Positions 54,230-62,149 of a stretch of 64,000 nt of DNA are shown here, one piece after another. How positions within the stretch are numbered: the first letter of the stretch is position 1; the number at the start of each line of letters is the position of its first letter. Location: NCBI GenBank assembly GCA_964588535.1, contig CAZPQA010000006.1:3428-67427 (forward strand). Direction: 5' to 3'. Source of the stretch: NaphS2 sp964588535. Lineage in GTDB: Bacteria > Desulfobacterota > DSM-4660 > Desulfatiglandales > Desulfatiglandaceae. A model generated the notes under the pieces. That model was not told where the DNA came from. It saw only the letters and a program-made list of their open reading frames with translations, and ran no database searches. Both the position numbers and the translations under genes were made by a program.

Positions 54230-54970
54230 TTAATTGATCTTCGCAGGGATTTCCCGACGTTCAGGGGCTGCAATAAGCGGATCGGCTGTTTTGATCCGCA
54301 GGATATAGAGGGTCACAACGATGCCAACCAGGAATAAAACCAATCTCAGGGTTGTGCCGGTCAGGAAGAAAATCATGGAGCCTGTTATGGAAAGCCACAT
54401 GAATACAATGGCCCGGCGTTTTGTTTTGAGCGGAAGCCCCTTGCCCTTTTGAAAGTTATCGATCAATCGGCCCAGAGGCCCGAAACTGACGAGCCGGTTA
54501 TAAAACCTGGGGGATCCTCTCCAGTAACAGAAACCGGCCAGCAGGAACAGAGGAACCGTGGGCAGCAGCGGTAGAAAAACACCCGCTATGCCGACGCCCA
54601 CGGATATACCCCCCGCCAGATTCCAGAGCCTGCGAATGTTTTTCTTTTTTCTGTCATTCAGGGAAGGGGGATGCTGAATAGCGGTTGTTTCTTTTACCGT
54701 GGGAAGGGGGATGTCCGATGGAAATACTTCCTCACGGGTGATTTGTTGCAGCGTATCCAGCAAAAACTCCTTTTTAACAATTTCCGGGTCATAACAAAGG
54801 GTGATGCTGCCACAAAAATGACTGGCGCGCACATGGGTGATACCCTTTTCATCAGACAAACGCGTGGTGATAAGGCTGATCGGTTCTTTCCGGCCTGCCA
54901 GTGCGGGAAATGCCACACGGAGTCGCCCGGGAAGAGAATGTTTGATGTGATACGGTCGATTTTTTTCCAT
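54230..54970 (-). CDS. HMA_2-like domain fused to DUF454 membrane protein
   Basis: Protein of 246 residues. The N-terminal module (8-80) opens HSLPGRLRVAFPALAG and ends with an ITLCYDPE strand. It resembles a heavy-metal-associated fold but lacks CxxC. Residues 110-235 are a DUF454/YbaN domain with WNLAGGISVGVGIAGVFLPLLPTVPLFLLAGFCY and three or four helices. The same N-terminal module occurs in three other proteins of this cluster. It lies 14 bases after the second PilT-like gene. Confidence 0.8.
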   Translation of the reverse strand: MEKNRPYHIKHSLPGRLRVAFPALAGRKEPISLITTRLSDEKGITHVRASHFCGSITLCYDPEIVKKEFLLDTLQQITREEVFPSDIPLPTVKETTAIQHPPSLNDRKKKNIRRLWNLAGGISVGVGIAGVFLPLLPTVPLFLLAGFCYWRGSPRFYNRLVSFGPLGRLIDNFQKGKGLPLKTKRRAIVFMWLSITGSMIFFLTGTTLRLVLFLVGIVVTLYILRIKTADPLIAAPERREIPAKIN

Positions 54971-54984
54971 TAAGAGGCCTCATT

Positions 54985-56067
54985 TTATAGGGCAAGTAGC
55001 AGGGTTGTCCCGACATCGGCCGCCATCAGCTTCCAGATATCGATGGCGACATGTTCAATTTTCGATAAACTGCTGTCCATTGTCTGCATTCCGCCAGCGC
55101 CCTTCTGGATTTCGCCACGCACCTTGTGCAACTGATTATTCTGAATCATTTCAGCAATCTTCTCGTTGGTGAACATGATTTCCATGGCGGTTTCGGTGCC
55201 CGTATGATCCTCCACGGGAACCAGGTGCTGCCAGATCAGTGCCTTGAGGACCCTGGACAAATGGGTCCGCACATACGCCTGCCGGTCTTCGGGAAAGAAG
55301 TCAAAAAGCTTCCGAATGGCCCATTCCGAACCCCCGAAGCTGATACTGCTGGTCAGCACCAGATGGCTTTCAGCGGCGTTCATGGCCATGGTGAGGGTTT
55401 CCGGCCCATCAATTTCGGTAAATAAAATGACGTCCATATCGCTCCGCATGGCCGTTCGGATGCCGCCGGCATAGTCTTTTGCGTGCAGGCCGATTTCACG
55501 CTGAAAAATCAGCGAAGATTTGGACTTGTAAGCGAAACGAATCGGGTCTTCAATGGTAACGATCCCTTTTTGTAAATGGGTATTGATATGGTCGATTATG
55601 GATGCAATGGTTATGGCTTTTCCGGAATTGGCCTTGCCGGTAATCAGGACCAATCCCCTGTCAAGAGCGGCGATTTTCTCAAGAGGATCAACCGGTCCCA
55701 TATCCTTGAAGGAAGGGATACGGGTGGGTATTAACCGGCAGGCGGCACCGATACCCTCATCCGTTAGAACCATTATAATCTGGATATTGCCCGCCCCTTT
55801 GGTTTCATACGTCAACTCAATTTCCATCCGGTTTTCAAAATCCTGCTGCTGCTTCGGAGTCAGGACGGAATAGAAAAGATCCTCAATCCTTTTTGCTTTT
55901 ATGATGGGATATTCCGTCAGTTTTTTCAATTTCCCGTGAACCTTTAAGACCGGATGGTTGCCGGCGGCCAGGTAAAGGTCCGAAGCCTTCTCTTGTCTGG
56001 CAAGGACAAACAGGGCATCAATTTTTGATCCGGATTTACCCAGCGGCTGATGTTGTGAATTGCTCAT
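54985..56067 (-). CDS. PilT-like ATPase with degenerate catalytic motifs
   Basis: Protein of 360 residues with the PilT/GspE layout: N-terminal ASDLYLAAGNHPVLKVHGKL and a RecA-like core. Walker A reads GKANSGKA at 144-151 (usually GxTGSGKST), the Asp box TIEDPIRF is kept, Walker B is VILFTEID (usually VGEMRD), and the His box is SSIS in place of TLHT. It may bind but poorly hydrolyse ATP. The start follows AAAGGAGG. It is a tandem paralogue of the gene at 56095, and no pilin genes are nearby. Confidence 0.8.
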   Translation of the reverse strand: MSNSQHQPLGKSGSKIDALFVLARQEKASDLYLAAGNHPVLKVHGKLKKLTEYPIIKAKRIEDLFYSVLTPKQQQDFENRMEIELTYETKGAGNIQIIMVLTDEGIGAACRLIPTRIPSFKDMGPVDPLEKIAALDRGLVLITGKANSGKAITIASIIDHINTHLQKGIVTIEDPIRFAYKSKSSLIFQREIGLHAKDYAGGIRTAMRSDMDVILFTEIDGPETLTMAMNAAESHLVLTSSISFGGSEWAIRKLFDFFPEDRQAYVRTHLSRVLKALIWQHLVPVEDHTGTETAMEIMFTNEKIAEMIQNNQLHKVRGEIQKGAGGMQTMDSSLSKIEHVAIDIWKLMAADVGTTLLLAL

Positions 56068-56094
56068 AAAGCCTCCTTTTCGCCCCACGAACCG

Positions 56095-57171
56095 TCAGAA
56101 TGCGGCTTTAGCCGAATATACGTAATGGGTTAACATGGCGGTTTGAAAATCGTCAATGATATCTTCTCCCACGAGGGATTTTTTTCTTAAAGAATTAAGC
56201 GCCTGATACATGGTCTGCATGCCGTTGAAACGCCCTGCCGCCATGGTCGGACGAACAAGGTGGAGTTCTCCATCCCGGCTGAGAAGGCGGGTTATGACCG
56301 GATCGTTGATGAGGATTTCCACAGCCGGTGTCAATTCCCGGGAATCCTTCAAAGGGAAAAGATGCTGCCAGGTGGCACCGCGCAATACGCCGGCCAGAAG
56401 GCGTCTTTGGTTTTTTCGCACAGCGGCGGGGAAGGCATCTATAATGCCTTTCAATACTTCCGCCACCCCGCCGTTTGAGGCCACAGAAACCAGCACCAGA
56501 AGCCCTTCAGCCGCTGCGGAAGTGGCAGTGGGGATGATTTCTTCGGGCTGCATACCGTCCATGACAAGCACCTCCGCTGTTTGCATAAAGGTGTTGCTCA
56601 GGCATTTTTCCCATGGGATACCGGGAGAAGAAAATGGGATTTGTTCAATAAACGATTGCCTGTTGGTATGGATAAACTCAACCGGTTGTTCAATGGTGAT
56701 AATGGATTTCTGAAAATAGTGATTGATGTGGTTGATGAGTGAGGCCAATGTTGTGGTTTTTCCCGAACCGGCACGGCCGATGACCAGTATGAGACCGCCG
56801 CCGGCTGAAACCATGCGCTTGAGAACGGGTGGCAATCCGAGGCTGTCAAATTCGGGAATGTTCAGGGGGATTAAGCGGCAAACCATGCAAGGCCCCTTAC
56901 GTTCATTGGCAAGGACAATCCGAAGGCGCCCCATGCCTCGGATCGTGCGGGCATCAATCAGCTCCCCGCGGGATTCAAACTCGGACCATTTTTCAGGCGA
57001 AAGGACCTCACGCGCAAGTCCGGCGATTTTCGATTTGTTTAAGTTCTTCTGCTTCTGAAGGGGTTTCAAGGCGCCGTTTATCTTCAGGAAAGGGGGAGAG
57101 CCGACGCTGAAATAGATATCGGTGGCTTTTTCTCGCTGAGCAACCTGGAAATATTCCTTTATTGTGGCCAT
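56095..57171 (-). CDS. PilT-like ATPase
   Basis: Protein of 358 residues with PilT/GspE-like organisation (KATDIYFSVGSPPFLKINGAL, then the RecA core). Walker A GRAGSGKT at 132-139 is intact, but the Asp box reads TIEQPVEF and Walker B VLVMDGM. It is one of a tandem pair (see 54985), spaced 27 bases apart. It sits between an HMA_2-like gene and the second paralogue, with no type IV pilus genes around, so a pilus retraction role is unlikely here. Confidence 0.8.
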   Translation of the reverse strand: MATIKEYFQVAQREKATDIYFSVGSPPFLKINGALKPLQKQKNLNKSKIAGLAREVLSPEKWSEFESRGELIDARTIRGMGRLRIVLANERKGPCMVCRLIPLNIPEFDSLGLPPVLKRMVSAGGGLILVIGRAGSGKTTTLASLINHINHYFQKSIITIEQPVEFIHTNRQSFIEQIPFSSPGIPWEKCLSNTFMQTAEVLVMDGMQPEEIIPTATSAAAEGLLVLVSVASNGGVAEVLKGIIDAFPAAVRKNQRRLLAGVLRGATWQHLFPLKDSRELTPAVEILINDPVITRLLSRDGELHLVRPTMAAGRFNGMQTMYQALNSLRKKSLVGEDIIDDFQTAMLTHYVYSAKAAF

Positions 57172-57190
57172 AACCCAGTCAGGCGTTCTA

Positions 57191-57835
57191 TCAGAGTGCT
57201 TCAGGTAAACTGGACGGCGCCTTTTCAGGCAGCTTCATCTGTTCAGCACCGGTTGCTTCCGAAAGTAATGGGCAAACCGTGGCATCCGTTTCTCTATGAT
57301 CATGCTTCAGCAGATGAAATGAGGTAACGCCAAAAGTCAGCAGAACCAGCCAGGCGGGTGTTGCCCAGGCGGGAGCCAGAACCAGGGCGGCGATGCCTGT
57401 GGCGACGGAAGTTACCGGCACGGCGGTCCGCATGTCAACCGTGTTCCCTGACATGTTCTTTACTGCCTGGTCCAGATTCTGTGAAACCGTAAGGATCTTA
57501 TCACGCACCACCACATCCATTCTGGCCTTATCACCATAACAGAGAGCTTCTTTGATATCTTCCATTCGATCTGAAAACTCAGGATCATTGGTGATGTTCG
57601 TGAGGACGCGGCTCATTTCCTTCAGAATAATCTCTACATCAATATCTTGTTTGAAAAAGACGGTGATCGATTGAGAATGAGGATTCAGACTGGCCTTCTT
57701 GATTTCCCGGATCTCACGCAATCCAGCTTCAAGTACAAAGAAAAAAACTTTCGGATCAAATCCGGAATCAACCTTTATTCTTGCTCTGCCTGAAATGAAA
57801 TGAATGACTTTCAGCTTGACTTTCATGCTTTTCAT
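57191..57835 (-). CDS. HMA_2-like membrane protein
   Basis: Protein of 214 residues. The N-terminal module (about 9-80, HFISGRARIKVDSGF ... ITVFFKQD) shares the H-x-x-x-GR-x-R pattern of the other cluster members. A hydrophilic middle and two membrane helices (VTSVATGIAALVLAPAWATPAWLVLLTFGV) follow. A C-terminal cytoplasmic tail ends the protein. No CxxC is present. Its start is the first of two methionines (MKSM). It is the fourth HMA_2-like member by position. Confidence 0.75.
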   Translation of the reverse strand: MKSMKVKLKVIHFISGRARIKVDSGFDPKVFFFVLEAGLREIREIKKASLNPHSQSITVFFKQDIDVEIILKEMSRVLTNITNDPEFSDRMEDIKEALCYGDKARMDVVVRDKILTVSQNLDQAVKNMSGNTVDMRTAVPVTSVATGIAALVLAPAWATPAWLVLLTFGVTSFHLLKHDHRETDATVCPLLSEATGAEQMKLPEKAPSSLPEAL

Positions 57836-57951
57836 ATTTGTTTTAGTACCTTATCACCTGGCTTTCTGTCACAAAAAACAAGAAGTTCATTGACTGAAAA
57901 ACCTAAAACTTAAAACTTTAAACTTTAAACTTAAAACGGCGGCTTGCCGCC

Positions 57952-58182
57952 TTAATCCATATGAACTTCTTTTTCTGCTTCCTTTTCCTTTTCGTATTCG
58001 GCCTTGCTCTCCGCAAAGAGGTCTTTGAACTTTTCGAAGCCCTCCCCAACTACGGACAAAAGATAATCCCTTACCACAAGAAACATTTTCAGCAAAAGTT
58101 TCAGGATTGATTTTTTCGGGGCGAATTTTATGAACAGAAGAACAATCACCCCTCCGATAATCCCTGAAAGAATTAGTCCCAT
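57952..58182 (-). CDS. small membrane protein, DUF5132-like paralogue C
   Basis: Protein of 76 residues: an N-terminal membrane helix (GLILSGIIGGVIVLLFI), an amphipathic basic stretch and an acidic tail with FKDLFAESKAEYEKE. The DL-x-AESK-x-E motif and layout match the two small genes at 59096 and 59349. AAGGAG precedes the ATG. Such small proteins next to P-type ATPases recall PacL (DUF1490) partners of mycobacterial metal pumps; this comparison is inference. Confidence 0.72.
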   Translation of the reverse strand: MGLILSGIIGGVIVLLFIKFAPKKSILKLLLKMFLVVRDYLLSVVGEGFEKFKDLFAESKAEYEKEKEAEKEVHMD

Positions 58183-58264
58183 TTAGTTTTATCTCCTTAA
58201 TTTCCCAATTTGGCACCGAAAGACTGCCTGGATCATTCCGGACAAAATCTTATAGGTATCTTTT

Positions 58265-58819
58265 TCAGGATGCATCCTTTTTCCGACGTTTATTGGAAGA
58301 CGGTATGCTCATCATCTCCCGATACTTGGCCACGGTCCTGCGAGCGATGTCAATTTTTTCTGATTTCAACAGTTCTGAAATTTTTCCATCGCTGCAGGGT
58401 TTTTGGGGATCTTCATCACTGATGATCATTCGGATCCTTTCCTGAACGTCGGAAGAAACGGCAGGCTTGAAATACGCTGCGGCGGCGGTCTTTTTTGCTT
58501 TGACCTTGGCTTTTCTGCCCTTTTTGGAGGGCGAAACCTTTTTGGCAGCCTTGGCTTTTCCAGCCTTTGATTTACGGCTTTTTCGCGCTTTCTTGGGCTT
58601 TGAAGGTTTTTTCTCCGACAACAGGGACAGAATATCTTCAGTTTGTATGCGCAATGGGTCATAAGATACAATCAGGCTGTTGCTGGCCGCGCTGATACGC
58701 TGTTCTGAAATTCGGTCATCATTTGACAGTTTCTCAACCAGTTCTCTGCAGTAGCCTTCTGACGCGAGCCCGGGTATTCTGACCCGCACCCTACCGGGAA
58801 GCTGATGTGCTATTTCCAT
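58265..58819 (-). CDS. HMA_2-like module fused to the sigma-54 DNA-binding domain
   Basis: Protein of 184 residues. Residues 1-68 are an HMA_2-like module (HQLPGRVRVRIPGL ... LIVSYDPL). Residues 70-118 form a Lys/Ala/Ser-rich histone-tail-like linker. Residues 121-184 match the sigma-54 C-terminal DNA-binding domain: VQERIRMIISDEDPQKP, DGKISELLKSEKIDI, and the perfect RpoN box ARRTVAKYRE at 159-168, followed by IPSSNKRRK. The sigma-54 activator- and core-polymerase-binding regions are absent. GGGGGAAAA precedes the ATG at 58817-58819. It could bind -24 promoter elements and compete with sigma-54. It has its own start and sits in a conserved-looking gene order, so it is not a broken rpoN. Confidence 0.85.
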   Translation of the reverse strand: MEIAHQLPGRVRVRIPGLASEGYCRELVEKLSNDDRISEQRISAASNSLIVSYDPLRIQTEDILSLLSEKKPSKPKKARKSRKSKAGKAKAAKKVSPSKKGRKAKVKAKKTAAAAYFKPAVSSDVQERIRMIISDEDPQKPCSDGKISELLKSEKIDIARRTVAKYREMMSIPSSNKRRKKDAS

Positions 58820-59095
58820 TTTTCCCCCATTTTTCTTGATTATCAGCTTTTGGGCACGCATAACAGATTCAGCTTGAAAAGAGGCAACCGGAAACAGAGC
58901 GCAACGTTTCAGCGTGCTTTACCATCAAGCTTGTTTCATTAACGAAGCAAGCCGGCGAGAACGCATCCGAAACCATCCTTTAAGAACACCCCGCTACGTT
59001 CCCGACACGATGCGTCTTGAAAGCAACCGTTTCCGGATGGTCACGATTCGTTATTCTAAAACTTATTAACTTAACCGTTCTGATCAGCCGGCGGC

Positions 59096-59314
59096 TTAAG
59101 CCTTGGCAGCCTGGGCGGCGTCAAATTCAGCTTTGCTTTCAGCCACCAGGTCTTTGGCAGAGTCCAAGGCGGAAGCACCGCCCGCGGTTAATGCGCCGGA
59201 CACGGCATAGCCGGTTTTGATGACCTTCTTGGCTGCTCCCCGCAGAATCTTCGTTTTTGTCACCACCGCTACCACAACGATGCCACCCACAATACCCAAT
59301 GCAATTTCTTCCAT
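59096..59314 (-). CDS. small membrane protein, DUF5132-like paralogue B
   Basis: Protein of 72 residues with one N-terminal helix (IALGIVGGIVVVAVVT), a basic amphipathic stretch and the tail DLVAESKAEFDAAQAAKA. It has the same motif as the small proteins at 57952 and 59349. AAAGGAGGTAAATC before the ATG is a very strong ribosome site, suggesting high expression. It lies 34 bases after paralogue A. Confidence 0.75.
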   Translation of the reverse strand: MEEIALGIVGGIVVVAVVTKTKILRGAAKKVIKTGYAVSGALTAGGASALDSAKDLVAESKAEFDAAQAAKA

Positions 59315-59348
59315 GATTTACCTCCTTTTTTTACGTTATTATGACGTT

Positions 59349-59594
59349 TTACAGCTTTGTTTTATTGTGCAACCTGACCTCATCCAGAGCGGCCTTCTCA
59401 GCCTCCAATTCCAATTTACTTTCCGCTGCCAGGTCTCTCAGGTTTTCAATAACCTCGACGGTACAAAATCGAAATTTTGAAATAACCCCCTCGCCGGCTT
59501 TACCGGCCGATGCGGCTGCCGTCTGAAGACCTACACGTTTATTGGCCAGAAGTACGATTGCGCCACCCACTATGCCCCAGAAAAATGCACCCAT
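59349..59594 (-). CDS. small membrane protein, DUF5132-like paralogue A
   Basis: Protein of 81 residues: an N-terminal helix (GAFFWGIVGGAIVLLAN), a middle region and the tail DLAAESKLELEAEKAALDE. It is directly downstream of the P-type ATPase (34 bases) with GGAGGAGAG before the ATG. It shares layout and motif with two further small genes in the cluster. Confidence 0.75.
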   Translation of the reverse strand: MGAFFWGIVGGAIVLLANKRVGLQTAAASAGKAGEGVISKFRFCTVEVIENLRDLAAESKLELEAEKAALDEVRLHNKTKL

Positions 59595-59628
59595 ATTGAT
59601 CTCTCCTCCCCCACATTATATCAGTCCA

Positions 59629-62013
59629 TCAGTGGACTAAAATTTCAGCGCGATCAGTGTCCTCATCCTGCTGATACGGAATCCTTTCGACACCCTGTGG
59701 TGAATCATCCTTTTTGCCACTGGACAGCCTCAGTTTCCCAATCTGCTGTTTTAATACGCCATCCGGTTGTTCTTTTTTGCCGGCGCCCAGCTTCATCCGA
59801 ATCATCGGTTTCATGCCATTGAGACATGCCACCACAGCTGAGCCGTTGCTGATCAGTGTGGTGAGCACCGGTGAAGCCAATCCCAGAGCTGCCATGGTAT
59901 AGGCAAGTACATTGAAACCACCCACAATCCAATAACTTTCTTTGATCAGTCCGATGGTTTGCTTGCTGATCTCAAAGGCCTTGGGGATGTTGAGCAGGTT
60001 TTCGTTTAAAAGAATAACCCCTGCCGTTTCCTTGGCGATATCGGCACCGCCTTTGACGGAAATACCGATGTCGGCGTAAGACAGGGCCACAGAATCGTTG
60101 ATGCCGTCACCCACAAAGGCGACCGTGTGGCCTTTTTCCTTGAGGTCCTTGACCACCTCTGCCTTCTCTTCTGGTAGCATTTCGGCGTAGCATTTGTCAA
60201 TACCAAGGGCGTCACAGACCGGTTTGGCCACCTGCTCCACATCTCCGGTCAGCATGATCACCTGTTTGACACCCACACGGTGCAGTTCGTCGATTACCTG
60301 TTTGGATTCTTTTCGGACCTGGTCCCTGAAGGAAATAAGACCACAGAATTTGTCATCGATGGCAACATATAAACAGGCTTTTCCCGCAGCAACGAGGTTA
60401 TCTTTTCTCTCAAGTACCGAGGAACCGATTTCCACGCCGCTTTCCCGCATGAGCCTAAGGCTTCCCACCAGGGTCTGTTTGCCTTCGATATCTGCCTGTA
60501 CACCCCGACCCACGACGTACTTGACGCCCGTTCGATTCTTCAGGGGAATGTTCCGGTTTATAGCGTGCCGGACCACGGCTTCGGCAATGGGATGGGTCAT
60601 CTGCATTTCAGCGGTTGCAGCGAAAGATAAGAGTTCGGGATTTCCATATCCATTAAACGATACCAGGTCCTCCACGTGGATGACCCCGGTGGTCAGGGTA
60701 CCGGTTTTATCAAATATAATGGTGTCCGTATGACACAGTTTCTCCAGATAGCTTCCGCCTTTAATCAATATGCCGTTTGACGCGGAGGTAATCATGGAGG
60801 AGAGGACCGCCGTCGGCGCCGCCACACGGACGCCCGTACCGAAATCCACGGTCAGCATGGCCGCCAGCTGGGCCAGGTTCATGGTTCCGGCGAAGATCAC
60901 GGTGGTGGCGATCAAGGACGGGGCCACCAGGCGATCGGCGAACTTTTCGGCATGGTTCTGGATCTTGGTTTCATACAGGGGGGCTTCCTCCACCAGGCGG
61001 ACCACCTGGGCCACTTTGGTACGATCGCCCACACGGGTCGCCTTGATGTAAGCATTCCCATCTTTAATGATGGTGGAGGCAAATGTTTTGTCGCCCACTT
61101 CTTTGTGCGCGGGAAGCGATTCGCCGGTTAAAACCTGTTGATCAACGATCAATTCTCCTTCGATGACTTCACCGTCCACGGGAATCAGGTCGCCCGTGTT
61201 GAGTGCCACCACGTCACCTTCCACAACATCTTTGACCTGGATCTGGACTTCGACCCCGTCTCTCAGAACCCAGGCATAGTTATTCTGGAAATCAAGCAGC
61301 TTTCGAATGGTCCGCTGAGAACTGGCAGCGGTCAGGTCCCGGATATAGTCGCCCAGGTGAATCAACATCACCATGAGCGATGCGTTGATGACGTCCCCCG
61401 TCAACATGCCCACTGTCAGTGCGCAGGCGTCTAGAAAATCAACATTCAGCCGTCGTTCATGCCGCAGGCATCGGTAAGCCCGTTTGTAGATGGGCAGACA
61501 GATAAAGATGAGTGCCGGATAAACGATTGCGAGGGCAAGTCCCGGAACGCCTGAAAGAAAGAGGCTCAATCCCACCGCACCGGCGGCACCTTTGAGGTAA
61601 GCCAGGGAGAGTTCATGCTCTTCCTTCTGGACCGCCGGCAGGTCTGCCGTCATCTGGTCCAGCTCACTCAGGGTCAGTCCTTCAATCTGTTCCAGGATTT
61701 CAGACTTCCTGATCTTTGGAAATTCATAGTGGATTGTGAGGCTTCCGCAGCGGTAGCTGCTGTCAACCTTCTCAATCCAGTTGGTGGACGATAGATGGCG
61801 CTGAAGGCAGTTAATGCGGTCTTTTTTGAATTTCAGGAGGGGAAGGGTAATGCGAAGCCGGCCTCGAATGGAATGCTTTACCTGGCAGGAAAGAGGGCGC
61901 TGCATAAGTTCCATACCCTCTAGCACCGGGACTGCTTTTTGCTGTATTACTTCAACATCAACTTGAATGATTTTTTCGCTATGAGCGGGTTTGTCCGGAT
62001 CTTCGCCTGGCAT
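59629..62013 (-). CDS. P1B-type ATPase without CPC motif
   Basis: Protein of 794 residues. An HMA_2-like module (H47-S-I-R-GR-LRI, 43-115) precedes a P1B-ATPase core: TGES at 296-299, phosphorylation site DKTGT at 435-439, HP locus MTHPIAE near 473, GDGINDS near 660, with eight membrane helices. The metal-site helix reads DFGTGVRVAAPTAV at 390-403 where CPC, SPC or YSCALK-type motifs are expected, so metal specificity is unknown. The start follows GGGAGG; a longer start at 62145 lacks a site. It heads a gene run continuing to 52098. Confidence 0.9.
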   Translation of the reverse strand: MPGEDPDKPAHSEKIIQVDVEVIQQKAVPVLEGMELMQRPLSCQVKHSIRGRLRITLPLLKFKKDRINCLQRHLSSTNWIEKVDSSYRCGSLTIHYEFPKIRKSEILEQIEGLTLSELDQMTADLPAVQKEEHELSLAYLKGAAGAVGLSLFLSGVPGLALAIVYPALIFICLPIYKRAYRCLRHERRLNVDFLDACALTVGMLTGDVINASLMVMLIHLGDYIRDLTAASSQRTIRKLLDFQNNYAWVLRDGVEVQIQVKDVVEGDVVALNTGDLIPVDGEVIEGELIVDQQVLTGESLPAHKEVGDKTFASTIIKDGNAYIKATRVGDRTKVAQVVRLVEEAPLYETKIQNHAEKFADRLVAPSLIATTVIFAGTMNLAQLAAMLTVDFGTGVRVAAPTAVLSSMITSASNGILIKGGSYLEKLCHTDTIIFDKTGTLTTGVIHVEDLVSFNGYGNPELLSFAATAEMQMTHPIAEAVVRHAINRNIPLKNRTGVKYVVGRGVQADIEGKQTLVGSLRLMRESGVEIGSSVLERKDNLVAAGKACLYVAIDDKFCGLISFRDQVRKESKQVIDELHRVGVKQVIMLTGDVEQVAKPVCDALGIDKCYAEMLPEEKAEVVKDLKEKGHTVAFVGDGINDSVALSYADIGISVKGGADIAKETAGVILLNENLLNIPKAFEISKQTIGLIKESYWIVGGFNVLAYTMAALGLASPVLTTLISNGSAVVACLNGMKPMIRMKLGAGKKEQPDGVLKQQIGKLRLSSGKKDDSPQGVERIPYQQDEDTDRAEILVH

Positions 62014-62149
62014 TTTACCTCCCTGAAAAAAAACAGATAATTCAGTATGATACTGCACCCAACCAAATACATCTTCAATTGTCAAGGAAAAAATGGCATC
62101 ATGCATTTTTCCTTGAATCGAAGTGGGAGGTTTTGGGATTCGCACCGTT

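Noticed and set aside
56210..56713. 167-codon plus-strand frame opposite the PilT-like gene
   Set aside because: Antisense shadow of a gene with recognisable ATPase motifs.
58265..58819. HMA_2-RpoN fusion as a fragment of a degraded rpoN gene
   Set aside because: It has its own ribosome site and start, a complete N-terminal module related to neighbours, and no trace of the missing sigma-54 regions upstream.
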